Source: CADEED01 sp035525785
Lineage (GTDB): Bacteria > Pseudomonadota > Gammaproteobacteria > Steroidobacterales > Steroidobacteraceae
Direction: 5' to 3'
DNA length: 40,781 bases
Assembly (NCBI GenBank): GCA_035525785.1
Contig: DATLDQ010000108.1
Span: 1-40,781, forward strand
This document shows positions 16,213 through 24,118 of this stretch, piece by piece (positions within the stretch are counted from its first letter, which is position 1; each line of letters starts with the position of its first letter). The position numbers and the translations under genes were made by a program. The notes under the pieces were generated by a model. The model was not told the DNA's origin and did no database searches. It saw only the letters and a program-made list of their open reading frames with translations.

Positions 16213-16614
16213 TCAATTGGTCGGGGCGGGCTGCGCCGAGCCAGACTGCTTCGAGGCATCGAGGGTGGACTGGGCCTGAGCCTTGGCGGACTCGTAGGTC
16301 GCGTCAGCCTGGTCTTTGCAGGCCTGCTGCGCGTCGCTTGCAAGCGTCTCGCACTTTTCCTTGGCGACCTTGCGCGCACCATCGGCCTGCGCAACCTGCA
16401 CGTCGTACTCGGCGGCGGCGCGATCTTCGGCGCCTTCCGTCGCTACACCGGCCGCTTCACGGCGCTCTTCGGCCACGTTCTCACGAGCATCCTGGCGCTC
16501 CTCCGCGACGTCTTTCGCGGTTTCCTGCGCAGACTCGCGTTGGTTGCAGCCGGCGAGCGCGAAAAGGCTCATCGCGGTGGCAATGGCCAGTGTCGAGCTT
16601 TGAAGTTTCGTCAT
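16213..16614 (-). CDS. Ala/Glu-rich helical lipoprotein
   Basis: A 133-residue protein with a lipoprotein signal peptide ending in lipobox LAGC, Cys23. The mature part is a continuous charged helix: runs of AEERQDARENVAEERREA and AEYDVQVAQADGARKVAKEK. Two further Cys residues (KEKCETL and QQACKDQ) could form a disulfide in the periplasm. A Ser/Gln/Pro tail follows. I know similar small lipoproteins from stress clusters of this kind, but no named function. The ATG at 16614 is preceded by CAGGAGAGA at a good distance. A strong hairpin lies 72 bases beyond the stop codon. Confidence 0.78.
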   Translation of the reverse strand: MTKLQSSTLAIATAMSLFALAGCNQRESAQETAKDVAEERQDARENVAEERREAAGVATEGAEDRAAAEYDVQVAQADGARKVAKEKCETLASDAQQACKDQADATYESAKAQAQSTLDASKQSGSAQPAPTN

Positions 16615-16917
16615 CACTATCTCTCCTGAGTGGCGTGTGGGTCGAATGCACGCATTCGTCAGGAGGATCGTGACGTGTCGCCCGGTGCGGCGCCCGCAGA
16701 CAGGATGCGAACGCGGCGTCAGAACCCACCGACCGCGGGTTGGCACCTCCTGCATTCGACGCACATTGGCGACAAATATGAGTGTCGACCTGTCAGTGCG
16801 GGCCCACACCGATCCAGGTCCGCTCGGCGGCGCGTGCACGGAGTGAACTGACAGGGCAGAAGGGACCCCCGGCTTATGGTGTCCGCATCCTGAAACCCGA
16901 GCCTGATGGAGGGCCCA
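16615..16917. other. Divergent intergenic region between lipoprotein and DUF883 genes
   Basis: About 300 bases that should hold promoters for both flanking genes. Structures seen: a palindrome CGAATGC-AC-GCATTCG (16643-16658), and a 10-base inverted pair GTCGAATGCA (16641-16650) / TGCATTCGAC (16751-16760). A TGGCAC...TGCA string near 16741 resembles a sigma-54 site but has the wrong spacing. No gene is supported here, and I could not assign -35/-10 boxes with confidence. Confidence 0.4.
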
Positions 16918-17256
16918 ATGTCCGTACAAGCGAAGTTCGAGAATGGCGCACGCAGCAGCGATACGGTGAGTGAGTTGAACCGCATCGTGGCGCAGGCCGA
17001 AGAGTTGCTGAAGACGCTCGGTGAAGAAGGCGGCGCCGCCGCCGAAGCCGTTCGTCAGCGTGTCGTGCGCACCGTCAACCAGGCTCGCGCCCGGGTGGCC
17101 GACGCCAGCGTCCGCGTGAAGGGCGCCGCGAACGACGCGGCCCGCGTCACCGACCGTTACGTCCACGACAATCCCTGGAAGTCCATTGCTTATGGCGCTG
17201 CCGCCGGCGCTGCGGTGGCGTTGATCGCGGGCCTCCTGTTGCGCAGCGACGACTAG
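16918..17256 (+). CDS. DUF883 (ElaB/YqjD/YgaM-like) membrane-anchored protein
   Basis: A 112-residue protein. A long amphipathic helical part (SELNRIVAQAEELLKTLGEE, AVRQRVVRTVNQARARVADA) is followed by the family's C-terminal anchor: DNPWKSIAYGAAAGAAVALIAGLLL and RSDD at the end. The E. coli relatives ElaB and YqjD are inner-membrane proteins that can bind ribosomes in stationary phase. ATG 16918 is chosen because GGAGGG lies 4-5 bases before it; a start at 16906 would add four residues. It is followed after 9 bases by a DUF4142 gene. Confidence 0.88.
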   Translation: MSVQAKFENGARSSDTVSELNRIVAQAEELLKTLGEEGGAAAEAVRQRVVRTVNQARARVADASVRVKGAANDAARVTDRYVHDNPWKSIAYGAAAGAAVALIAGLLLRSDD

Positions 17257-17265
17257 TAGCTAGGC

Positions 17266-17823
17266 ATGCTGGCGACCCTGTCAATCGTGGTGCTGCTCGC
17301 CGATCCGTCGGGGCAGACCACGCTTCCGCGGCACGCTGATCCTCCGGCGGCGGACACCCCGCCGGCGGAGGAACGGCGTCCCACGGACCCGCTGTTCGAC
17401 CGCCCGATCACCGCGACCGACGACCCCGCGTTCGTGCTCACCGCGGTCGAGAACGCGCGCCAGGGTGTCATGGACGCGCGAGCCGCCGAGGCCGGCCTGG
17501 CGACGCCCGAGCTGCGGGCCGCCGCCGCGAAGATCGGCAAACAGCAGGCCGAGACGCTCCACCGCCTCGAAGGCATCGCGAAGAAGAAGGGCTGGCGGCT
17601 GCCACAGGGCAATCCCGTTCGCACCGGCACGGTGCCCGTCAACAGCGCCGCACGCACCAGTGCCGACTTCATCGTCAATCAAATCGCGCATCACGAGAGC
17701 ATCGTCGACCAGTTCCGCGCACAGATGAGCGGTAAAGGCGATGCGGAGCTAAAGCGCGCGCTGCGCGATGCGCTTCCTGGATATCAGAAGAACCTGGAAA
17801 TGTTACTCGGTCTCAAGCTCTGA
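17266..17823 (+). CDS. Second DUF4142 protein
   Basis: A 185-residue protein with a short hydrophobic N-terminus (MLATLSIVVLLADPSG), probably a signal peptide. A Pro-rich linker (about 22-48) and a DUF4142 helical domain (about 52-180) follow: PAFVLTAVENARQGVMDARAA, LRAAAAKIGKQQAETLHRL, FIVNQIAHHESIVDQFRAQ and LPGYQKNLEMLLGL. It shares the helix order and the KKGW/EKRW-type turn (IAKKKGWRLP against IAEEKRWPLP) with the DUF4142 protein at 15398-16084, so they are paralogues. Probably periplasmic. It forms a unit with the DUF883 gene. Confidence 0.82.
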   Translation: MLATLSIVVLLADPSGQTTLPRHADPPAADTPPAEERRPTDPLFDRPITATDDPAFVLTAVENARQGVMDARAAEAGLATPELRAAAAKIGKQQAETLHRLEGIAKKKGWRLPQGNPVRTGTVPVNSAARTSADFIVNQIAHHESIVDQFRAQMSGKGDAELKRALRDALPGYQKNLEMLLGLKL

Positions 17824-17947
17824 AATTCGTGTCGGACGACACCCCATCGCCGGTGTCAGTCATTGCTTTCACTGAAGTCCTTTTCCAGAGCCGCTTGGCG
17901 TGGCGTCCGACTTCGGGATGGTTCGCGATATCGGAGGCTAGCGACCA

Positions 17948-18532
17948 ATGAAGACAGGCAACCTCATTTCGGATCGTGCGCAGCAACCCGCGCCGCTCAG
18001 CGTCAGCACGGCTGGTGGCTGGCTCGCGCGCCGCTGGTACTACACGCCGAAATCGCACCGCGCTTACAGCGTGCGCCAGGTGGCCCCCGGGGACCGTCGC
18101 CTGCTCGCCGAATTCGCGATGTCTTTGGGCCAAGCAACGATCGACCGGGACCTCGACTCCGTGCGCGAGCTCTCCGACATGGTGTTCGACCGCGTCCTCG
18201 CCGGGGGCAGCGACATGGCCGTGGGCTTCGCGGCGCTCGAAGGCACCGGGATAGGTGATCGAATCATCGGCGTCGCGGCCTACGCGCCCGTGGGTCCGGA
18301 GGCGGCGGCGTTCACCATTGCAGTCGCCTGCACGTTCCGTGACGAGCAGGTCGGCCGAATCCTGTTGTCGACGCTGGTCCGCCACGCGAAGCGCGTCGGC
18401 GTGCGCCGGCTGACGGGCGAGATGCTCTGGTCCAACCGACCGATGCAGCTGCTGGCGCAGTCCACGGGCTTCACGGTCGAACCCGTCGCCGGCGACCGCA
18501 GCCGCCGCCGCCTGGTCCTGACGCTCAAGTGA
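17948..18532 (+). CDS. GNAT-family acetyltransferase-like protein
   Basis: A 194-residue soluble protein. After a variable N-terminus, residues about 40-190 follow the GNAT pattern: YSVRQVAPGDRRLLAEFA, a central strand AVGFAALEG / IIGVAAYAP, FTIAVACTFRDEQVGRILLSTLVRHAKRVGV (motif A with a degenerate Q/RxxGxG/A loop) and a final FTVEPVAGD strand. It resembles the acetyltransferase part of Pat-type protein acetylases. The substrate is unknown. CGGAGG lies about 10 bases before the ATG. The polysaccharide locus begins 21 bases after its stop codon, so it may be the first gene of that transcript. Confidence 0.75.
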   Translation: MKTGNLISDRAQQPAPLSVSTAGGWLARRWYYTPKSHRAYSVRQVAPGDRRLLAEFAMSLGQATIDRDLDSVRELSDMVFDRVLAGGSDMAVGFAALEGTGIGDRIIGVAAYAPVGPEAAAFTIAVACTFRDEQVGRILLSTLVRHAKRVGVRRLTGEMLWSNRPMQLLAQSTGFTVEPVAGDRSRRRLVLTLK

Positions 18533-18553
18533 ACTAACAATCCGGGAGGTTGA

Positions 18554-19840
18554 GTGTCCGAATCCGTTTCCGAAACCGCGATGCGAGGCGGTGCGCAGGG
18601 GCGCACCAGGGAAGCCCGCGTGCCTGACCGTGCCGCTCGAGAAATCGCGCGCACTGCACGCCGCATCCTCATCGTGGTGGAGAACCTGCCGTGCCCGTTC
18701 GACCGGCGCGTCATGCAGGAGGCACGCACGCTCGCGGCGGCCGGGTACCTGGTATCCATCATCTGCCCCAAGGCGCCGGGCTACGAGGACAGTTTCGAGG
18801 AGATCGACGGCATCCACATACACCGCCACTGGCTGCCCACCGAAGCGGATGGCGCGCTGGGTTATGCGCTCGAATACAGCGTGGCGCTGTTCATGGAATT
18901 CATGCTGTCGCTGAAGATCGCCTTCGGTCGCGGCTTCGACGTGCTGCAGGCCTGCAATCCGCCGGACACGATCTTCCTGATCGGTGGCTTCTACAAACTG
19001 TTCGGCAAGAAATTCGTTTTCGATCACCACGACATCAATCCCGAGCTCTACGAAGCGAAGTTCGGCAGGCAAGGTTTCGGCCGCAAGCTCCTGGTGTTCC
19101 TGGAGCGGCTGAGCTTCCGGACCGCCGACATGGTGATTTCCACCAACGAGTCGTATCGCCGCATCGCGGTCGAGCGCGGTGGCAAGAACCCCGATGACGT
19201 CTTCGTCGTGCGTTCCGGGCCGGACCTCACGCGCATGAAGATCGTGCCACCGAATCCCGCGCTCAAGAAAGGACGCCGGTACCTGGTCGGCTATGTGGGC
19301 GTGATGGGCAAGCAGGAGGGCATCGACCTGCTGCTTCAAGCCGTGCAGCTCATCGTGAACTCGGGGCGCACCGACATCCAGTTCGGACTCGTGGGCGGTG
19401 GCACCGAGCTGCCCGCCATGCGCGAGCTCGCAAAGAAACTGGGCGTGGACGAGTACGTGACCTTCACCGGACGTGCGCCCGACGCCGAGCTGCTCGAGAT
19501 GCTCAACACCGCCGACATCTGCGTGAATCCCGATCGCGCCAACGACATGAACGACCGCTCCACGATGAACAAGATCATGGAGTACATGGCGCTCGGCAAG
19601 CCGGTGGTGCAATTCGACCTGACTGAAGGACGCGTGTCGGCGGGCGACGCGTCCTGGTACGCGCGTCCCAATGACGTGGCCGATCTCGCCCAGAAGATGT
19701 TGGCGCTGCTGGCGGATGAAAACCAGCGCGCTCGCATGGGCTCCATCGGCCGCGACAGGATCGAACACGCGTTGTCGTGGCAACACGAGGCGCCACGACT
19801 GCTCGCCGCTTATGACAACCTCCTTGGAGAAAAAGTATGA
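18554..19840 (+). CDS. GT4-family glycosyltransferase, first gene of the exopolysaccharide locus
   Basis: A 428-residue GT-B glycosyltransferase acting at the cytoplasmic face of the inner membrane. After about 33 variable residues the acceptor domain starts with RRILIVVENLPCPFDRR. It continues with GYLVSIICPK, AFGRGFDVLQACNPPDT and FVFDHHDINPELYEAKFG. The donor domain starts YLVGYVGVMGKQEGIDLLL and has FGLVGGGTELPAMRELA, VTFTGRAPDAELLEML and MNKIMEYMALGKPVVQFD with the donor-site Glu. It resembles WcaI/EpsF-type enzymes of exopolysaccharide loci. The GTG start at 18554 follows GGGAGGT at a good distance. The stop codon overlaps the next ATG as ATGA. Confidence 0.92.
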   Translation: MSESVSETAMRGGAQGRTREARVPDRAAREIARTARRILIVVENLPCPFDRRVMQEARTLAAAGYLVSIICPKAPGYEDSFEEIDGIHIHRHWLPTEADGALGYALEYSVALFMEFMLSLKIAFGRGFDVLQACNPPDTIFLIGGFYKLFGKKFVFDHHDINPELYEAKFGRQGFGRKLLVFLERLSFRTADMVISTNESYRRIAVERGGKNPDDVFVVRSGPDLTRMKIVPPNPALKKGRRYLVGYVGVMGKQEGIDLLLQAVQLIVNSGRTDIQFGLVGGGTELPAMRELAKKLGVDEYVTFTGRAPDAELLEMLNTADICVNPDRANDMNDRSTMNKIMEYMALGKPVVQFDLTEGRVSAGDASWYARPNDVADLAQKMLALLADENQRARMGSIGRDRIEHALSWQHEAPRLLAAYDNLLGEKV

Positions 19841-20391
19841 AGAAGTTTCTGCTGGCCTGCTGCGTCGTCCTGGCGCTCGCCTGGGCCACAGGGGCCATGG
19901 CGCAGGATGCCAACTACACGGTCAAGCCCGGAGACCTGCTCTCCGTCAGCGTCTGGAAGGAACCGGACCTGCAACGTCCAGCGCTGGTGCGCCCGGACGG
20001 ATCGTTCTCGTTTCCGCTCGTGGGTGAAGTCGATGCGAAGGGCAAGACCGTCGCCGACCTCAACAAGCTCATGACGCAGAAACTCGCCAAATACATCTCC
20101 GACCCGGTGGTCACGGTTTCCGTGCAGGAGATCAAGGGCAACAAGGTGTACGTCATCGGACAGGTGAATCGCCCCGGCGAGTTCATCATGAATCCGACCG
20201 TGGATGTCATGCAGGCACTGTCCATGGCAGGCGGCACGACGCCGTTCGCGGCGCTCGGTGACATTGTCGTCCTGCGGCGCAATCCGGCCGGCAAACAGTC
20301 CATTCCGTTCCGTTACAACGACGTCGTCAAAGGCCGTCGCACGGATCAGAACATCGACTTGCAAGCCGGTGACGTGGTGGTCGTGCCGTAA
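19837..20391 (+). CDS. Short polysaccharide export protein (Wza/EpsE type)
   Basis: A 184-residue protein with a Sec signal peptide ending AMAQ (cleavage near residue 22). It does not have a usable lipobox, unlike E. coli Wza. The Poly_export domain starts at once: YTVKPGDLLSVSVWKEPDLQ, VRPDGSFSFPLVGEVDAKGKTVADL, and DPVVTVSVQEI. One SLBB-type domain follows (KVYVIGQVNRPGEF, VMQALSMAGGTTPFA, INLQAGDVVVVP-like end). It lacks further SLBB repeats and the C-terminal outer-membrane helix of full Wza. It could form the periplasmic ring of the exporter, with the next gene's barrel supplying the outer-membrane passage. It overlaps the preceding gene by 4 bases. Confidence 0.92.
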   Translation: MKKFLLACCVVLALAWATGAMAQDANYTVKPGDLLSVSVWKEPDLQRPALVRPDGSFSFPLVGEVDAKGKTVADLNKLMTQKLAKYISDPVVTVSVQEIKGNKVYVIGQVNRPGEFIMNPTVDVMQALSMAGGTTPFAALGDIVVLRRNPAGKQSIPFRYNDVVKGRRTDQNIDLQAGDVVVVP

Positions 20392-20406
20392 GGCACGAGA
20401 CACTTT

Positions 20407-21621
20407 ATGAGCAACGCAACCAAAAGGTTCGCGCTGAGTGCGGTGGCGGCAAGCGTGCTCGGCACGCTCGCCGCTCCGACCCTGGCCGCGGACTGGGAGA
20501 TGAATCCGCGGCTCGAAGCTGGCTACATGTACGACGACAACTATCGTCTGAATGCGCCGGGCGGTGAGGTCAGCGTGTCCGGCCCGATGGTCGACGCGCA
20601 GGTGGAATGGCGGGCGCTCTCGCAGACGGGCGAATTCAGTTTCACCCCGCGCGTGCGCGCCACCTATTTCACCGAGGATGAAGCCAAGGATCTCGATGCC
20701 GTCGATTATTTCGCCGACCTCAACTGGGAGCATCGCGGGCAGCGCGTGACCAGCGCGTTGCGTGGCGAATTCTCGCAGCTCGACATCATCACCAGCGAGC
20801 GTCCGGACGTGGACTCCGGCGGCGGCCTGGGTGATCCGGATTTCGGCGATGCCGGCCGCGTGATCATCGACAACCAGCGCACCTTCGCGTCTTTGCGTCC
20901 GTCTTTCGTATTCGATCTGTCGCAGCGGCGCGAGCTGCAGCTTTCGGGCGGCTACACCGACGTGAGCTTCGACACGCAACTCTTCGGCGCGCAGGTCGAC
21001 TACAAGACGACCGACATCGCCACCGGGCTCGTGACGCGCCTGAACGAACGTTCGAACCTCGTCGTGCGTCTGCGCGGCGCGCGTTACGACATCGAATCGC
21101 GCACCGATCCGACCAACAGCTACGGCGCGGAGCTGCAGTGGGACCGTTCCACGGCGGCGGAGACCCGCTCATACGTGCGGCTGGGCGCACAGAGCGTGGA
21201 GCTGCTCGACGGCGAACGCGAGACCAACGTCGTGGTCGGAGCCGGCATGAACTTCCTCATGGGCCGCAACGAACTGTTCCTCGATGCCGCGCGCAATGTC
21301 GGCCCGTCGTCCGCGGGCGCCTTGGTCACGCGCGACCAGGTGCGACTGCGCTGGACGCGTGCATTCACCCCGCGCCTGAACCTGCTCGCGGGCGTCCGCG
21401 CCACGCGGGACGAAGACATCGAAGACACGCAGTTGACCGTGTTCACCGGACGCAAGTACGCGACCGCGGACCTCGGCCTGCAATGGCGCTGGCAGGAGGA
21501 GTACTCCCTGCGCGCCGCCTACGATTACACCTGGCAGGAATTCGATGATTCCACCGTCGACGCCAAGTCGAGTGGAGTCATGGTTTCCGTCACCTATGAA
21601 CCTCTGCAACGACGCCGCTGA
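20407..21621 (+). CDS. Outer-membrane beta-barrel protein of the exopolysaccharide exporter
   Basis: A 404-residue protein with a signal peptide (cleavage after LAAD-type site near 27). The rest is alternating short amphipathic strands with aromatic ends: WEMNPRLEAGYMYDDNYRL, FSFTPRVRATYF, VTSALRGEFSQLD, RELQLSGGYTDVSFDT, TRSYVRLGAQSVEL, YSLRAAYDYTWQEF. The final strand is VMVSVTYEPLQ. The pattern fits the putative beta-barrel porin (BBP2-like) proteins found next to polysaccharide export genes. It sits between the Wza-like and Wzz-like genes, which supports a role in passing the polymer through the outer membrane. The ribosome binding site is weak. Confidence 0.85.
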   Translation: MSNATKRFALSAVAASVLGTLAAPTLAADWEMNPRLEAGYMYDDNYRLNAPGGEVSVSGPMVDAQVEWRALSQTGEFSFTPRVRATYFTEDEAKDLDAVDYFADLNWEHRGQRVTSALRGEFSQLDIITSERPDVDSGGGLGDPDFGDAGRVIIDNQRTFASLRPSFVFDLSQRRELQLSGGYTDVSFDTQLFGAQVDYKTTDIATGLVTRLNERSNLVVRLRGARYDIESRTDPTNSYGAELQWDRSTAAETRSYVRLGAQSVELLDGERETNVVVGAGMNFLMGRNELFLDAARNVGPSSAGALVTRDQVRLRWTRAFTPRLNLLAGVRATRDEDIEDTQLTVFTGRKYATADLGLQWRWQEEYSLRAAYDYTWQEFDDSTVDAKSSGVMVSVTYEPLQRRR

Positions 21622-21635
21622 AGGAAATTACGACA

Positions 21636-23282
21636 ATGGATGATTCCAATCCGGAATTCGCTGGCTATCTACACGCGATCGCGCGCCGCAAGGTGCTGCT
21701 GTTCGGTGTCGCCATCCCCATCGCAGTGCTGGCCATCCTGCTGAGCATCGCACTGCCCGACCAGTACACCTCGTCGGCGATGGTGGAGATCGACGAGCCG
21801 ACCAGCGCCACATCGCAGGCCGAAACGTCGAGCGGCGAGAGCTACGCCGACCAGTACGTCCAAAATCTCAAGGGTATCGTCCTCACCGACGCCAACCTGC
21901 GCCGCATGGCCAGCGAGCACGACCTGTACCCCGACATGGCCGAAGACGAAGGCGCCATGATGAAGCGCATGCGCCGCGACGTGCACGTGAGCATCGTCAC
22001 CACCCCGATTCTCGATCCGCGCACGGGTCGCGAACGCGAAGTGGTGGACGCCTTCACGCTGTCGTTTGATCACCGCGTGCCTGCGAAGTCGCAAGCCGGT
22101 GCGCAGTGGCTGGTGAGCGCCTTCCTGGCGGAGCATCGCCGCCAGCGCCAGGGGCGCGCGTCGGGCGCCGCGGAGTTCTACTCGAAGGAGGCCGAGCGCC
22201 TGCGCACCCACGTCGCGCAGCTCGAGGCCAAGCTCGCGGACTTCAAGAACAAGCACTACGGTCAGCTGCCCGAGTTGACCGAAGTCAACATGTCGATGAT
22301 GGACCGCGCCGAAAGTCAGCTCGCGCAGAATGAAACCCAGATGCGCAGCCTGCGACAGGAACGCGTGTTCCTCGCGGCGCAGCTCGAACAGGCTCGTTCG
22401 CAGGGCCCCGAAGCCGGCAGCCTGCGCTCGCTCGAAGACCAGTACGCGCGCATGAAGTCGAGCTACGACGAAGGTCACCCGGACATGATCGCGCTGCGTC
22501 GCCAGATCGACAGCCTGAAGTACGGCACCAGCGCGAGCGCCGGCACCAGCCTTCGCTCACAGCTCACGGCCAAGCGACAGACCTTGTCCGAAGCCCGCCA
22601 GCGCTATGGCGAGGAGCACCCGGACATCAAGCGCCTGCAGCGTGACATCGCTACCCTCGAGACGCGCATCAAGAACGGAGAGCGCGGCGACGTCGAGATG
22701 GCCGATGGCAGCCCCATGGGCATGCAGCTGCGCGCCCAGGTCAACGCGATCGACAGTCAGCTGGGATCGCTCATGGCGCAGAACGCGCAGCTGCGCGCCA
22801 AGATGTCCAGCATCGAGAGCAACGTGACGGCGGCGCCGCAGGTGGAGCGCGAGTACGGCAATCTCACGCGCGACCTCAGCATCTCGCGCGAGAAGTACGA
22901 GCAGCTGCTCAACCGCCAGATGGATGCGGAAGTCAGCGAATCCGCCATCGTCGGTGGCCGATCGGACGAGTTCCGCCTGGTGCAAGCGCCGATGCTGCCG
23001 TCCGTGCCGTCCAAGCCCGAGCGCCTGGCCATCCTGCTCTGCGGCCTGGTTGCGGCGGTGGTGCTGGGTCTCACGGTCACGGTCGCCGCCGAGGCGCTGG
23101 ATCCCAAGGTCCGTGGCGCGCGTGACATCCGCGAGCTGCTCGCCGTGTCGCCGTTGGTCGCGATCCCGTCCATCCGCAACTCGCGTTCCCGGCGCCGCAG
23201 CGCCTGGCGCTTTGTCACGGCCACGGCCAGTGGCGTCATAGGCGTGTGGATCGCCTTCACCTTCATAAAGAATTACCTGTGA
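21636..23282 (+). CDS. Polysaccharide chain-length determinant (Wzz/GNVR family)
   Basis: A 548-residue inner-membrane co-polymerase. Helix 1 is at about 18-38. A Wzz domain and a long periplasmic coiled coil (about 170-400, rich in Gln, Arg and Glu) follow. The GNVR segment near 405-430 reads VEREYGNLTRDLSISREKYEQLLNR. A second membrane helix lies near 462-485 and a last hydrophobic helix at about 525-545. No ATPase domain is fused; that function is encoded by the next gene, as in two-part ExoP/Wzc systems. AAGGAA precedes the ATG. The stop codon TGA overlaps the GTG start of the ATPase gene. Confidence 0.93.
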   Translation: MDDSNPEFAGYLHAIARRKVLLFGVAIPIAVLAILLSIALPDQYTSSAMVEIDEPTSATSQAETSSGESYADQYVQNLKGIVLTDANLRRMASEHDLYPDMAEDEGAMMKRMRRDVHVSIVTTPILDPRTGREREVVDAFTLSFDHRVPAKSQAGAQWLVSAFLAEHRRQRQGRASGAAEFYSKEAERLRTHVAQLEAKLADFKNKHYGQLPELTEVNMSMMDRAESQLAQNETQMRSLRQERVFLAAQLEQARSQGPEAGSLRSLEDQYARMKSSYDEGHPDMIALRRQIDSLKYGTSASAGTSLRSQLTAKRQTLSEARQRYGEEHPDIKRLQRDIATLETRIKNGERGDVEMADGSPMGMQLRAQVNAIDSQLGSLMAQNAQLRAKMSSIESNVTAAPQVEREYGNLTRDLSISREKYEQLLNRQMDAEVSESAIVGGRSDEFRLVQAPMLPSVPSKPERLAILLCGLVAAVVLGLTVTVAAEALDPKVRGARDIRELLAVSPLVAIPSIRNSRSRRRSAWRFVTATASGVIGVWIAFTFIKNYL

Positions 23283-24118
23283 GCGAGAAAATCATGAGCA
23301 CTACCATGGAAGACGCCATCCGTCGTGGCTATGCCGAACGTGGCACCGAACGGCCCAACTCCATCGAGTCGATGAACGTGCGACGCGTGCGCAAGGCCGC
23401 CGCCCAACCGGGGGAGCTGGCGCAGGCGCGCCGCTTCCGGTCGGCGAGCGTCGATGCCCGCGCGATGGAGCGCCAGTGCATCCTGCCCGCGGTCTCGGAC
23501 ATTTCCGCCCTGCGTGCATTCAAGATCCTGCGCACGCGCGTACTGCGGCGCCTGGACATGCACAAGTGGAATTCCATCGCGGTGTCCGGCATGGGGCAGG
23601 GCGAAGGCAAGACCATGACGGCCATCAACCTGGCGCTGGCGCTTTCGCAGGACGTGAATACCTGGGTGTTCCTGGTCGACCTCGACCTGCAGCGCCCGCA
23701 GATCGCCAACTATCTCGGCATGAGTTTCGAGAAAGGTCTGTCCGACTACCTGCTCGGCAAGGCCGAGTTCGACGAAGTCGTCTACAACCTGCAGTCGGAG
23801 CGCCTCGGCGTGATTCCGAATGCTCGCGCCTTCCAGCATTCCTCCGAGTTCCTCAACAGCCCGCGCATGGGCGAGTTCGCCGCGGCCATGGAGCGCGAGA
23901 TGCCCCGCCGTATCGTGATCTACGACATGCCGCCGCTGCTGGCGTCCGATGACGTGCTGGCCTTCGCGCCGCAGTTCGATTCGCTGCTGCTGGTCGTCTC
24001 CGAGGGCAAGAGCGGCCGTGCGATGTTGCGCGGCGCGAAGGAAGTGCTCAGCGAGATGAACCTGCTGGGCGTGGCGCTCAATCGCTCGAAGGAACGCAAC
24101 GAAAGTGCTTACTACTGA
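23279..24118 (+). CDS. CpsD/CapB-type ATPase (bacterial tyrosine kinase-like)
   Basis: A 279-residue cytoplasmic ATPase that should partner the Wzz protein. After about 75 residues comes AFKILRTRVLRRL, the usual helix before the nucleotide site. Then Walker A GQGEGKT (Lys111), Walker A' VFLVDLDLQRPQ and Walker B IVIYDMPPLLASDD follow, all in the order of BY-kinases. The residue after the first Gly of the loop is Gln rather than the usual Pro (GQGEGKT for xPGEGKT). The C-terminus is short, with only two terminal tyrosines (SAYY) instead of a long Tyr cluster. The GTG at 23279 overlaps the previous stop codon; ATG 23294 is an alternative. The end overlaps the next gene by 14 bases. Confidence 0.88.
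   Translation: MSEKIMSTTMEDAIRRGYAERGTERPNSIESMNVRRVRKAAAQPGELAQARRFRSASVDARAMERQCILPAVSDISALRAFKILRTRVLRRLDMHKWNSIAVSGMGQGEGKTMTAINLALALSQDVNTWVFLVDLDLQRPQIANYLGMSFEKGLSDYLLGKAEFDEVVYNLQSERLGVIPNARAFQHSSEFLNSPRMGEFAAAMEREMPRRIVIYDMPPLLASDDVLAFAPQFDSLLLVVSEGKSGRAMLRGAKEVLSEMNLLGVALNRSKERNESAYY

Noticed and set aside
16741..16758. Sigma-54-like string TGGCACCTCCTGCA
   Set aside because: The distance between the GG and GC elements is two bases too short for RpoN.
16213..17166. Long minus-strand frame extending the helical lipoprotein to 317 residues
   Set aside because: The lipoprotein signal peptide and ribosome binding site place the start at 16614; the extension crosses the divergent promoter region.
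17813..19786. A 657-codon open frame on the minus strand
   Set aside because: It runs antisense through the GNAT and GT4 genes, which have clear families. Its product is His/Arg/Ala/Val-rich with no motif, a shadow frame of GC-rich coding DNA.
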